From NCBI GenBank assembly GCA_000149265.1, contig CH002954.1:440853-504852 (forward strand): a stretch of DNA of 64,000 bases, written 5' to 3'. Positions 21,535-32,690 of this stretch are shown here, in pieces (position 1 is the stretch's first letter; each line of letters starts with the position of its first letter). The translations under genes and the position numbers were made by a program. Origin of the DNA: Ciona savignyi (lineage: Eukaryota; Chordata; Ascidiacea; Phlebobranchia; Cionidae). The notes below the pieces were generated by a model. It made no database searches. It worked only from the letters and a program-made list of their open reading frames with translations, and was not told the DNA's origin.

Positions 21535-24500
21535 TCAGTTGTTGTATGCTGGTGGGATCATCGAAGACTTGTCTTGATTTTGCTCTGCAGTGTCTGATGC
21601 GTAAACCGATCCGTCGACGGCTGTTTGCGGTGCAACAAAGGGTGCGTTCGCTTGGGGCATGACAGAGGTCGCAGGGTTTTGCACAACTACTCCTGGCTGC
21701 ATAACGACTGGTTGGTAGGGAGTTGTAATATACTGCTGACCATCTGGGCAATACAAAGTAACATAAAAAAGACGCATTTTTAACATATGTTTATTCCCGT
21801 GAATGGAAAAACCAAGGGGGTTATCACGCGGGCAATCGTCAGATTACCTCAAGAACCCAATTATTTCGAATAGTTAGTGTCAATAACCCTAATGCAAGAT
21901 TTACCTGGACCTTGAACAACGGTTTGAGGCTGTTGCATTGCGGGATAGTAAGACATCTGATTGTTCGGCTGCTGTACATAAACCACGTTCTGTCCGGCTG
22001 GTTGGGTCATTACCTAAAAACACATAAGTTAGATACCAACATTTTGGCTTCGCCGGTTCGAAGTCGATTACATGGTCGGCCGTCAGACGACTATTGCAAA
22101 AAACTCGAAACCTTGTTCTTATTTGTTAATGTCCAAATCTATTGCAAAATTAAAAGAACAGAATAGAATTCCTTTACCATTTTAATGTTTTCTCACATAC
22201 ACATAAATACCCAATAACTTTAAATTATTGCAATAATTCCGATAACCTAGCTGTGTCACCCTTTCCCAACGTGTAAACACATACGAGGCCAGTTAAACAT
22301 ACCTCATCTCCACAGCAACCTTTCCCACAACAACCTGGTCCACCGGTAAGAGCAAAATAGAGAGCGCAACAATAACTTGCGCTTACGATGTTGATAATAA
22401 AAGCGATGAACCCGATAACTGCTATAGTAATTGCTAACCCCGTTTGAACTTTTGTCTGTAAATATATATAAAATTTATGTTGACGTATGAAATATAAGAT
22501 GGAAGTCGTGTCCGACCTGTTATTCTGGTGGTTTATTGCGACTCCTTTCAATCGAAACGTTGCAGGTTTGAAACTCTTCACTAACTAGTCGGTTTGGTCC
22601 TTGGGCAAGGGACTTGACGGACATTGCCTGAACCCAGCGGATTTATGGGTTCTACTAAAATGAAGGAACTTGTGTACGTATCAAACAGAACAGACCGCAA
22701 TAATAGCTGCGATAACCTGAAGGTTGGTGCGAGGTGATCAGACGATTACCACCAGTGTGTTAACCTTCTTGGTTTTCCCATTCACTGGGATAAACCTGAA
22801 TATCCTATTCTATCCTATAGTTTATAGCCAATTAATTTACAAACACTGTACAAATCTTCGCTATGCCGTCCGTTAAGGCGTTTATATCTAAATTAATACA
22901 CTGTTATACCCTATGTTACTAGATTGCCTAAACCAGATAATTTAACAAATACCTGTTATAATACACCACGGGCTTTTTTGCAAAAATATACCTATTCTGT
23001 CTAATAAGAACTTACTCGATAAAAAAAAGTGAGAATGGACGAAGCTATAACTTGGGAGGTAGCAAAAACGGCGGCGGTAATGGCGAAACCCATGTGGCAG
23101 TTTATCTGTGGATACAATATATTAGGAAGAATTTATAAGGTGACGATATTGGTGTTTGTGTCTGATGCTGGCGTAAACAAGGAAGTACACGGTCGTGTGG
23201 CCAAATGGTTAACGCGACAGATACATATACGGCTTACATACAAAAAAACGATCTTACCAACAAACCAATTATGGGTTTGAAACTAAGCACGGTAAAAAAA
23301 CAAATACATACGGTCGTGTCGTTGAATGGTTAACGACTAATACATATACCGACTCTTATAAAAAAAACAAACGGTCCTAGTGACGAGCCAATCATGGTTT
23401 CGAAACTTGGCTCGGTAAAAAATATCATCGTACAAGTCCTTCGAATAAAAAAGTTATCTGACACCACAAGCGTTTGGGTGGGGGACCCAAACAAGGGTGT
23501 TTTAGTTTTTGTTAGTAAAAAATATACGGTATTTAAAACTAACAAATGGAAATAAAAGAAACAAAGGGAAAATTGCTAACTTGTCAAGCTTTACATATCC
23601 CTGCTTACACCCCGGGTAAATTATGATGGGAGAGAGAATGGTCTAAAGCGCCAATACACAATTTCGTTGTTTTGGTGTTTGTATACCTTCCAAAACTATA
23701 AAGCAATAGTTTTAAATAACTGTACTGGTTTTGAATTTTCGAGATTATAAAAAATAATGCCGCATAGATATAGATATATTGTAGTGGCAGGTCAGATATG
23801 GGAGGCGATCTTTTGTGACCTGCTGGTTGGCATTCCTACAGAAGATTATACGAGCCATATACCTTATTTCAGTAAGAAAACATAGATAGCAGCGACGTCT
23901 GTGGTCGAAATTTGTGAAATCGCGATTGGAAAATCAACAGATTAGTCTGGTGGTTTAGTCCCATGTATTTGCAGGTAGGGAACTGGTCTCTAGCTAGTAA
24001 GTTGGTTTTGAACAAGACGCTTAACGGACATTGCTTGAACCCAGCAGTTAATGGGGTCTACACAATTAAAGGAACGTGTGAATTATGCTCAACACACTGC
24101 AGTAGCTCCGGTGACCCGATGGTGGGCGCAAGGTCATATGACGATTGCTTGTGTGATAACTTGGTTTTTCCATTCACGGGGATAAACATGAATATCATGT
24201 CCTACTTACCACGCATGGGTGTTTGCGGGTACGAGATGCAGTGACGGCAAGAATGCCTGCAACCAATGTCTGCAACGTCACAATTTAATACTTACAGTAC
24301 TTTTATGACATTTTCTTAAATTTATTACTAATTCTGAATGATTTGATCTTTTCTATTAATTTTTGTACAAGTTGCATTTAATAATCCAGATGTAATTTAT
24401 TATACAGCACATGTAGCGGTTAGTTCATGGGTGGAAAACTTCTACAGTCGGCGGGCCAGATCTGGCAAAATAAAGTACTTCGTGGGCTGGATTATTAAAT

Positions 24501-25367
24501 AATTATTATTTAATATCTTAATTTCAGCGTATGGTTAGATACAGTCTGCGGGCCGGTCAATATCCCTTCACGGGCCGTACCCGGCCCGCGGGCCGTATGT
24601 TTTTCATGCCTGGGTTAGGTCATTTTTGCTTTCGAAAATTAAAGATGATTTGTGTGTTAAATGGTTCGCCATCAAAATAATCCTTACCCAAATCCCACAC
24701 CATATTCCCTCCGCAGCACCATTGGAATTAAAGGACAGACCATATGAGGAATAACCATATCCTTTTCCATTCACCGAAATAACCACGATACCCAGCAGCA
24801 TGCTTAATGCTCCCAATACAGTTTCGGTAATCTGGAAATGAAAGTTTCCAAATATTAATAAATCTGCAATATAATTTGTTATATTGTTAGATTAGAACGT
24901 TTTCCGGGGAAAAATAGGATAGGATATGATATTCATGTTTATCCCCGTGAATTGGAAAACCAAGGGGTTTAACACACGGGCAATCGTCAGATCACCTCGT
25001 GCCCACCGTCAGGTTACCAGAGCTATAGCAGTGTGTTGTATATGATAGACACGTTTCTTTATTTTGGTAGAACCCATTAATCCGATGGGTTCAGGCAATA
25101 TTCGTACAGTGCCTTGCACAAGGATACAATCGACTAGCTAGCGACCAGTTTCTCACCTGCAACCTTTCGATTAAAAGGCGATGCACTTAACCGCCAGACT
25201 AACCGGCCGGATAAATGTTGTTTTTTCTTTAAAAGCTAACCGTTTGTATAATCGTTAATACTTACACCCAGGCCAAGCATGATGTTCTGGTATTTCTTTA
25301 GCTTGGGAGATTGTGCAGGGACTGGAACGCTCATAATTACCGCTCCTTGATTAGGAACGGCCGCCAT
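21535..25367 (-). CDS. MS4A-like four-transmembrane protein with PPAY tail motif
   Basis: Seven coding exons on the minus strand: 25266-25367, 24688-24831, 24210-24269, 23016-23105, 22303-22455, 21905-22013 and 21535-21743, giving 288 residues. All introns are phase 0 except the last (phase 1), and all are GT-AG. TM1 lies at about 30-54 (LGALSMLLGIVVISV), TM2 76-92 (GIWTLVAGILAVTA), TM3 107-131 and TM4 138-165, with a short loop between TM1 and TM2 and cytosolic ends. This is the CD20/MS4A layout; those proteins are plasma or endosomal membrane proteins in signalling and trafficking. After TM4 comes a Cys-rich stretch (GCCGKGCCGDE, 173-183), a candidate palmitoylation site, then a Gln/Pro/Val-rich tail ending PPAY (283-286), a possible binding site for WW-domain (NEDD4-type) ligases. 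The start Met lies 12 bases after an AG acceptor. The introns contain SINE-A, SINE-B and hAT-type repeats. TMEM176 or another four-pass family is the alternative. Confidence 0.8.
21786..21860 (-). repeat. SINE-A tail fragment
   Basis: About 75 bp of the tail end only (gtttattcccgtgaatgg, then aaaccaagggggttatcac, cgggcaatcgtcagatta), in the last intron of the MS4A-like gene. Confidence 0.75.
22505..22818 (+). repeat. SINE-A copy
   Basis: The forward copy has a degraded head (tggtttattgcgactccttt, aaacgttgcaggtttgaaact), body (ccttgggcaaggg, cattgcctgaacccagcgga) and tail (cccattcactgggataaacc, tgaatatcctattctatcct). It lies in intron 4 of the MS4A-like gene. Confidence 0.8.
23190..23300 (+). 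repeat. SINE-B copy, first of a tandem pair
   Basis: tRNA-like head gtcgtgtggccaaatggtta followed by acgcgacagatacatatac, then atgggtttgaaactaagc (B-box-like) and a tail ggtaaaaaaac. The head resembles Ser/Leu-type tRNA (GGCCGAATGGTTAA). A second copy follows at 23308. Confidence 0.7.
23308..23424 (+). repeat. SINE-B copy, second of a tandem pair
   Basis: Same order as the preceding copy: cggtcgtgtcgttgaatggt, taccgactcttata, atcatggtttcgaaacttgg, cggtaaaaa. Lies in intron 3 of the MS4A-like gene. Confidence 0.7.
23940..24203 (+). repeat. SINE-A copy abutting an MS4A-like exon
   Basis: Forward copy with a remnant head, body (gcttgaacccagcagttaat, cacactgcagtagctccggt) and tail (cattcacggggataaacatg, aatatcatgtcctac). 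The tail ends about six bases from the 5' splice donor (complement of 24208-24209) of the MS4A-like exon 24210-24269. Confidence 0.8.
24426..24612. mobile_element. hAT-type MITE with GGCCCGCGG-rich ends
   Basis: About 187 bp. The left part has catgggtggaaaacttctac then cggcgggcc; the right part has cggcccgcgggccgta then ttttcatgcctg, an imperfect inverted match. GGTTAGTT (24418-24425) and GGTTAGGT (24613-24620) form an 8-bp target duplication with one mismatch. It sits in intron 2 of the MS4A-like gene. Confidence 0.7.
24914..25211 (-). repeat. SINE-A copy, near full length
   Basis: Reverse-strand copy from the tail (aggatatgatattcatgttt) through the body (gcccaccgtcaggttaccag, cagtgtgttgtatatgatag) to the head (accagtttctcacctgcaac, gcacttaaccgccagactaa). 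It lies in intron 1 of the MS4A-like gene. Confidence 0.85.
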
Positions 25368-25953
25368 TTTATCTGATCCTAAAGAGAAATCTGTACAAAA
25401 CTAAAGAGTGTCAACCACGTGTCAACCACTTTTAATTGTAAAATCAGGTTAGAATAGTATTTTACTACTACGAAGTAATTTTTATACCTTGCTCAAGGTT
25501 AAACCGCGCCAAGCCAGAAAACATGTATTAATATATTATTATGGATTTTTGTATTAAACTATATAACCCAAAACTTACAAAAAAACTTTAGTGCTTATTT
25601 TTTTAGACTTTAGCATCTATATTAAAAAAATAGCACCTATTTTTTTAAATCTACTGACAGTTCTAACTATATTCTTAAAAAGCTTTATATAAAATAAGTC
25701 ATTCGTAATTCGTATATGAATGTTTGCAATGAAACAAGTCATTCATTTTTTTGTTGAAATACATGATATTGTGGTAATTACGTTTAACCTCGTGAGTGCG
25801 GGAATACCAACGGGAGTTAGCACACAGGCAATCGTAAAATCCCTCGTGGTCATAACTCACAAGCCAAGTTATAATCGTGGTCACCAGTCCAAGATGGTCA
25901 AGAGGTGTAGGCACAGCGAATTGCAAAAGAAACTTTGATGACCAGCCGTGGGC

Positions 25954-26072
25954 TGTACGGTCGTGTGACTAAATGGTTAATGCGACCGATACATATACCG
26001 ACTCTTATAAAAAAAAATAACGGTCCTAGTGACGAGCCCATCATGGGTTCAAAACTTTGCTCGGTAAAAAAA
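25954..26072 (+). repeat. SINE-B copy
   Basis: cggtcgtgtgactaaatggt, taatgcgaccgatacatata, ccgactcttata, tcatgggttcaaaactttgc and cggtaaaaa are read in the order shared by all SINE-B copies, with an A-rich tail. Confidence 0.75.
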
Positions 26073-26207
26073 AACTAGCCGTGGGCTAGTTGCATGCGCG
26101 CGCGTGTGTGTGTGTGCGCGCGCGGAGAGTTTTAAATGGTCTACTTCGTGATCTATTCGATTTATTTGTATTTGGCCCGATATTGATATTTCCTCTACAG
26201 TCTACAA

Positions 26208-27037
26208 CAGGGGTTCTTAAACTGGGGGGCGCGCCCCCCCTATGGGGGGCGTGGAAGCTTCTCAAGGGGGGCGCGAGCATGACAGTGACATATTGCAGGG
26301 TTCGAATTAACGATTTTGAAACGATTCGCGAAATGCGTGGGATACGAGAAAATCGTTTTAGCGTTTTAGCTATGTTAAATTGCCTTAGAATGCGGTTTCA
26401 GAACCTCTCAAACTAATCTTTAAAGCCAGAAAGATAATTCATTAAGTAAACAGTACCGTTATTAAGTAGTAACAATAAACTACAATAAACGTGTCGTGAG
26501 TTAATGCGTGTAGGATAGGACGAATATCGACGAAACGAAGCCTTTGAAACGAGTAATCTTACTTGTTAAAACACCATATAACCTTATTATAAAGAGGTGT
26601 GTCGCATCTCCGCCAATCATAAATAAAGGAATCGTGGTATATTAACGCATAATGGCTATTGTTGCCTTTTGATAGAAATGCTTATTATGTGTCAATAATG
26701 CAAAGTAAAAGCAAGGTAAATAAATGTAATAGTAATTCCATTGTTAAATGTTATGTTGAAGGCAAAATATGTTATATTATATTGTGTTGATGATTTTTTT
26801 ATTAAAAGTGCGCGAAATCAGTAACGGTAATTTATATTTTTGCGATTTTGTTAATTTTTTTTTATTCGCGAACTTTAAAAAACGGTTCGCGAACCCTTGC
26901 ATCCTTTACACTAAGCAGGGTAATGGCAAATAAATTATTGCTCTATTTTTCGTAAATTTGATTTTTGAGTAGGTGAGGCGTGAGCATGAATCACAAATCT
27001 CAAGGGGGGCGCGACTGAAAAAGTTTAAGAACCACTG
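26208..27037. mobile_element. hAT-type non-autonomous element, 830 bp
   Basis: Starts CAGGGGTTCTTAAACTGGGG and ends AAGTTTAAGAACCACTG, an imperfect inverted terminal repeat of the Charlie-like hAT kind. A perfect 8-bp duplication GTCTACAA flanks it (26200-26207 and 27038-27045). CAAGGGGGGCGCGA occurs inside both ends. The interior has short ORFs only and no recognisable transposase. Confidence 0.85.
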
Positions 27038-27377
27038 GTCTACAATATCAATTTAAGCATTTCACACGCGCGTTTCCTGTACGCATGAATGCCGTGCGTT
27101 CGCTCTGTACCTGCTCTTATGACAAAACAGTCACATCGATGTTACATAGATTTACTAACACAGTCTTATAGTATTGTTACATACTACACAGTACTTAGTT
27201 TTACAGTCACTAGTATTGATACAGTACTGTACTTGGTTACTGCCAACGTCTTCGGCTAAACGATTAATTTGACGATATTTGGACTTAATGTGGCTCACGG
27301 CGTCGGTTCAGGCGCGGTTATGGCGATTTCGGTTTTTATGACCATTCAAATGTTATGACCAAAATGGTGTGGTCTCG

Positions 27378-27673
27378 GTGACCAGTCAACTGAACCCCTT
27401 ACAACTGAACCCCTTACAACTGAGCCCCTACAACTGAACCCCTTTACAACTGAACCCCTTTAAAAAGAACCCTTTTAACTGAAAAGAGGGTTCAGTTGTA
27501 AAGAGGTTCAATTGAAATGGGTTCAGTTGTAAAGGGGTTTAGTTTAAAGGGGTTCAGTTAAAAGGAGTTCAGTTGTAAAGGGCTTAATTGTAGGGGTTCA
27601 GTTGTAAAGGGTTCAGTTGTAAGGGTTCAGTTGTAAGGGGTTCAGTTGTAAGGGGTTCAATTGTCATGGAACC
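27378..27673. mobile_element. Foldback MITE with 9-bp target duplication, copy 2
   Basis: Starts GTGACCAGTCAACTGAACC, runs through CAACTGAACCCC-like units, then their reverse complements, and ends CAATTGTCATGGAACC. GTGGTCTCG flanks it (27369-27377 and 27674-27682). The right arm is longer than the left, so the unit number differs from copy 1 at 3640-3876. Confidence 0.8.
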
Positions 27674-27844
27674 GTGGTCTCGACGTGATCATATTAAGAG
27701 GCGCCTACTAGTTACAATTTACTACTTCCACCTTAATGCGTGTAAGACTCTGTAGTGGTGCTAAACTATCATAAATTATGCAAAAGTTATCTGTACATCG
27801 ATTTCTGTGTGGCAACCTTTTTAATTAAACCACTTTGCATTGCA

Positions 27845-27946
27845 GAGATAGAGAAAACGACTTATACTTTAAACTTAACCGATTCTGACAAATCTTACAC
27901 CTTTAAAAAAATACAAAGAAGAAGGTCCTGGTTGATATTCAATTAA
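27845..27946 (+). CDS. Possible orphan terminal exon
   Basis: After a pyrimidine-containing tract and ttgcattgcag, an open stretch reads GluIleLys-like sequence (…KTTYTLNLTDSDKSYTFKK…) and ends at TAA (27944-27946). No partner exon was recognised upstream and no domain is apparent. It may be a last exon of an unseen gene or a chance ORF. Confidence 0.2.
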   Translation, partial: EIEKTTYTLNLTDSDKSYTFKKIQRRRSWLIFN

Positions 27947-28633
27947 AATAAGTTGTTTTTGTACATTTTTGGTGCTAGAAAAAAATAATTCAAATTGCAA
28001 ACTGTATCGTAAACTTAATTTGCTAAGCTGTTTCTAATTTTTAAAGTCAAATCGGTAAAATAAGTTGCCTTACAGCTGCTATGTCTAACAGCTGTTTAAT
28101 GGGCCTTGTACGGTTATAACGCTGGCTCGAGGGCACTGCAAACCAGAATAGACAAAAAAAGAAATGAACACATGCCGCTTTTCTTTATAGTCAATACATA
28201 AACAACAGCACATTCCTCGCGTTTTGATGAGGAAATGGCTAACTGCACGTGTAGATTATATTGTGACAGTCGTACTGCTTAAACTTTTACTAAGAACTTT
28301 CTTAATTTCTAAGCACTGAAACCCAATGGCCGTTGACAAGTTTAAAAAAAATTAATGTATGATATTCATTATTGTAACTATTTTTAGTATTGTGTAATAA
28401 TTATTATTCTCTAAGTTATTTTAAAACTAAAATGTAGATCTTTTATAATGTTAAATCAACCCCCTTGACATAAATTAAAGAAATATAACTTGTAGTGTAG
28501 GTGAACCATGACCAATGTTTGTTTGTTCCAAACGACCGCAGCTGTCACCTTACTTGAAATACCGGAAGATGGATTGTGGGTGCACATTTATCCAGGACTA
28601 AAACACTATTTTTTATATCTGAATACCATTAAA

Positions 28634-28930
28634 GGATAGGATATTCATGTTTATCCCCGTGAGTGGAAAAACCAAGGTGGTTAAAACACGGGCAATCGTC
28701 AGATCACCTCGCGCCCATCGTCGGGTTACCGGAGCTATTGCAATGTGTTGTGTATGATAGACATGTTCCTTCAATTTGGTAGAACCCATTAATCCGCTGG
28801 GTTCAGGAATGTCTGTAAAGTGCCTTGCCCAAGGACACAAACGACTAGCTATAGCGACTAGTTCCGCACCTGCAACCTTTCGATTGAAAGGCGACGCACT
28901 TAACCGCTATGCTAACCAACCGGACTAAAG
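28634..28930 (-). repeat. SINE-A copy, near full length
   Basis: A clean reverse-strand copy: tail aggatattcatgtttatccc, body atcgtcgggttaccggagct, attgcaatgtgttgtgtatg, cattaatccgctgggttcag, and head ttcgattgaaaggcgacgca then cttaaccgctatgctaacca. Confidence 0.9.
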
Positions 28931-29124
28931 GCTTAAAATGTTGCTGATAATTTATTGTATTTTTAATTTTTTTACTTACTTTTATTTTTTATGCTTTTGT
29001 GGATAGCGGTCATGTATTAAATTGATTATGGAGGTCTCGTCAGTAAGGTTTTCATTTATACAATTCGGTTTGATAAATCATGGTGGCCCAACGTACGTTT
29101 TGAACCTGTTACAAGTTAATCACT

Positions 29125-29480
29125 CTTAGTAGGCGTTCAAACAATTTTTCTCGCTATCTCTCCAATGCAAAATGACCTTACAAAAAGGGCTGTCACTCGA
29201 AATCCTGCCACAAAAAGTCTTTGATTTTGTAACATGTTAAAATTGAACCTAAACTCAAAACACTCTAAATTTCTTCTTTAAATTTTAAATTGGTAGAAGC
29301 TTGATGCACATAAGGAGATAAGGTCTACTAATTGGTTATACGCCATCCATAGACCATTTCTATACATATTTCTGTACACATTGAGCCTTTATTTACACGC
29401 TCTGCCTAACTCATAAAAAATGCATAAAGCTAAACAAGAAACTCAGGCAAAAAACCTTACACCTCTGTCTTCAACCACAC
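29125..29480. repeat. Dispersed repeat D, copy 3
   Basis: Shares ctcgctatctctccaatgca, gaccttacaaaaagggctgt and aaatcctgccacaaaaagtc with the copies at 13545 and 14655. A tttatttacacgctctgcc block follows. No ORF of note. Confidence 0.5.
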
Positions 29481-30372
29481 CAACCCTGGGAGAATTTATT
29501 TAATTATTTTCTTAATGCTAGGCTTAGGCACTATACCTCATGTAAGATACAATTGCGTATGAACACTAATTTAAGAAGTTATACGTCTTCTGTAGTAGCG
29601 TTACCTGGAAAACGCTGTGTGTTGTACCTAATTAAGACAGACCTTTAGTTTTGGTACGACCCAATTATCCTTTAGATTTAGAAATGTGCGTTGACAATTA
29701 TCCGCTAGGTTCAGAAATATGCCCCTCTGGACCTTGTTAAACCTATTACTCACCAGTCTCACAATCTTATTTCGTTTTCACATTCTTTCTACTGTCGGAT
29801 CGCCCACGCTTTTATCGATTGAGCCTCAGGCGGGAAAATGACCTGTTCAAAAAAATACCAATCGATATGCTTTTTTACCTCGCATAACTTTAAAAGTGCA
29901 ATTCTCAAACGAATATGATGACGGAAAGTGTCAACCATGTGTTATAGCCACCACTATTTTTAAACCCATTTTGACTTTACGCCGTATGTTTCTGCATGTA
30001 TCAACGATCGGTTTCCCCACAATCTAATCACTCTTGGTTTAACGCTGTGCAGGAGAAAACTAATGGGTTCCCAAATTACCATTCAAACAGGATATCCATA
30101 TTTTTTAATGAACGAAACAGGTGTTAAATAATCACTCTTGGTATATTTTATAAAAAATACTTTTCATTCTCGAAATATCGACTGATAAATGAGGCCGAAA
30201 AACTCATTTTTGGGTGCACCGGGAATTTCTCTACAGCAAATTACTAAGAATTTGCATCTCCAGATCAAAATCTAACACCTACAGAACATTGAACTTAAAT
30301 GACCATATATCTACTTCTATTTTAAATGGAGATTTGATCATTGGTTCAGTATAATTGAATTTCCGGAAAAGG

Positions 30373-30645
30373 GTTAGGATAGGATATTCATGTTTATCCC
30401 CGTGAATGGGAAAACCAAGGGGGTTAACACAGGGACAAATCTTCAATTCACCTCGCGCCCACCGTCCATTTATTTTAGTAGAAACCATTATTCAATTAGG
30501 TGGAACCTATTAATCCGCTGGGTTCAGGCAATGTCCGTTTAGTGCCTTGCCCAAGGGCACAACCAACTATCTAGCAACCAGTTTCAAACCTTTAACCTTT
30601 CGGCTGAAAGGCGACTCACTAAACCGCCTGTCTAACCGGTCGGTT
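30373..30645 (-). repeat. SINE-A copy with a small internal deletion
   Basis: Tail ttaggataggatattcatgt, body cacctcgcgcccaccgtcc, then cattaatccgctgggttc; the segment carrying the usual attgcagtgtgttgt block is missing. Head ttcggctgaaaggcgactca is present. Confidence 0.8.
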
Positions 30646-31324
30646 AAAAATATGTGCTGGCCTTTTACATTTTTGTTTTTATTCTTTATCTAAATAATTT
30701 CGAAATAAGTTCCCAGCTCTTATATATTTTTAATATAATAGTAAGTTTATGATTTTGTATGTTTTTTTAATTATTGGGGAATTTTCTAGGGAAACTAAAT
30801 TATTTTTAATTAAAATTGTGTTTTTTTATCTGCGTTATAGAATTTTTATTGAATTTTCATCATCTGAATCCTGGTTTTTCTCAATAACCAACCACAAATC
30901 CAGCGTTTTTAATGAACAGGGGACTGATTTTTTTGCTTTTGTGTAGATTTTCAATTACAAAAGCCACCTGTTTTTTTGTTAATTTTAAAAACAAAATACG
31001 TTCGACTATCTTAGTCGGATACGGCGTTGACCGAAAGTGTTAAATTTGAACCAGCTGTCCATTTTTAAACCAGGCGCTTACTTAGTCCTTTTTTTGTTAA
31101 ATCACTTATCGAAAGTTACCTCGACCCATTAGATTTTTGGGTTGGACGAAAACCACGAAAAGCGTCTTAATCATATTTAACACACAATAGTTTTGGGGGT
31201 TTTGTTTTTGTGTTGGATTGATTCATCCCATTCAACCATTCTAACGCGCTAGAGAGATATTTAACCGCTTGGGCGCGCTACAGAGATATGTTAGCTCAAA
31301 GTATACTCTTACCAAGAAATTTTC

Positions 31325-31465
31325 TTTTTAAACTATTATGTTGCCGAATGTTTTTCCTTTTTAAAACTATGATGTGTGGTTTTAAAACTATTATGTGTGG
31401 TTTTAAAACTATTGTGTGTTTTCTTTTTAAACTATTTTCTTTTTAAACTATTATGTGGTCGAATT
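31325..31465. repeat. Short minisatellite, ~21-bp unit
   Basis: Repeated ttttaaaactattatgtgtgg units (first twenty: ttttaaaactattatgtgtg) with variants lacking the GTG part, about five copies, in intergenic sequence. Confidence 0.7.
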
Positions 31466-32389
31466 ATGTAGCCGAAAATTTTCTTCAGGACGCTGTTTTA
31501 ATGGTCTACCGTTGGACCAAGTACAATGGTTGCAACGTTTTTCTTTATAAAACCACGGCAATTAGTAACACAGATATAACACTTAAAAAGCCCCAAGAGA
31601 GAACTAAATTTTAGGATACAAATTGAGCGGACAACACTAGCACGGAAATCAACACTGTACTGATACAAATGTTAATTGCTTACATGCACCGAGAGATAGA
31701 CAAAATAAACAAAACAGCAAGGCAAAAATAAAACAATTAAAAGGTGCAAAGGTTATGAATTAAGTGTGGAAATAAAAAAATGTACAAATAACTTGGTATG
31801 AAACGGCGTAAAAAATTATACAAATAAGTGTAAAATACAGTGCACTGCAAACTAGTCCCCATGCTCGTCACAACGAGACCATTACAGTTCCATTAAACGC
31901 ACAATTTATGTTTCTGCTTTGGTAAAATGCTAGCGCTTTCGGGTTGAAGGACACTTATAAGAGCACCTCTTTAGCGTGAATTTCCTGGAACTTAAGCATC
32001 CACCTGTCTCGGATACAACCCAAAAGTGTCAACTCCAGATTAAAAGTAGAGGATTCGGTCTAAGACCACCAATTCGCGTTAAAACACAAATTATTGTTTT
32101 GCTTACGCACTTGTTTTAATAGTTTTGTGTGGAGACAGACGCCCATGCATTGTGAAATCTTACTGGAGTAAGTAGTTCCGTTTCCAGAATATATGATCTT
32201 TTCTTCAGTCCAGTTAACTGATCGAAAAGACAAGTAGATTTAATCTTGAGAAAAAATATTTAACGTTAATGAATCAACGTATACCTGACCAGGCTCGGAT
32301 AGCCAAGTATGTCGCATCGATATTGCCTTGAAATTGCAGTCATCAATGGATGAGCTGTCATTGTCCTTGGACTGTTACTGTGCAAGATA

Positions 32390-32690
32390 ATTATGTTTAA
32401 TTCATTAATTCCTGTGAATGGGAAAATGCGAGTGAAGAGTTATCCCCTGAGCATTAGACAATCGTCAGATAAGCTCTTGTCCACTGTTAGGTTACCGGAT
32501 CTATGGATGTGTGGTGTAGGCTTATATGAATAAGATGTTATTTAAGTTTTAGAACAACCCATTAATAAACATTTTTGGGGCGATATGCAAGTGCCTTGCC
32601 AAAACACAACTGGCTACTACCGGCAGGTTTCGTTAAATCAAGTCGCGTCTAAGTCGCTAACTTACAAAGTTAAGTCAGACTTCTAAAACT
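32390..32690 (-). repeat. SINE-A copy, diverged
   Basis: Reverse-strand blocks cctgtgaatgggaaaatgcg, acaatcgtcagataagctc, ccactgttaggttaccggat, cccattaataaac and gtgccttgccaaaacacaac are readable; the head is strongly degraded. Confidence 0.65.

Noticed and set aside
26090-26416. 108-codon ORF starting in a (CG/TG)n tract
   Set aside because: It spans simple sequence and the left end of a hAT-type element; not coding.
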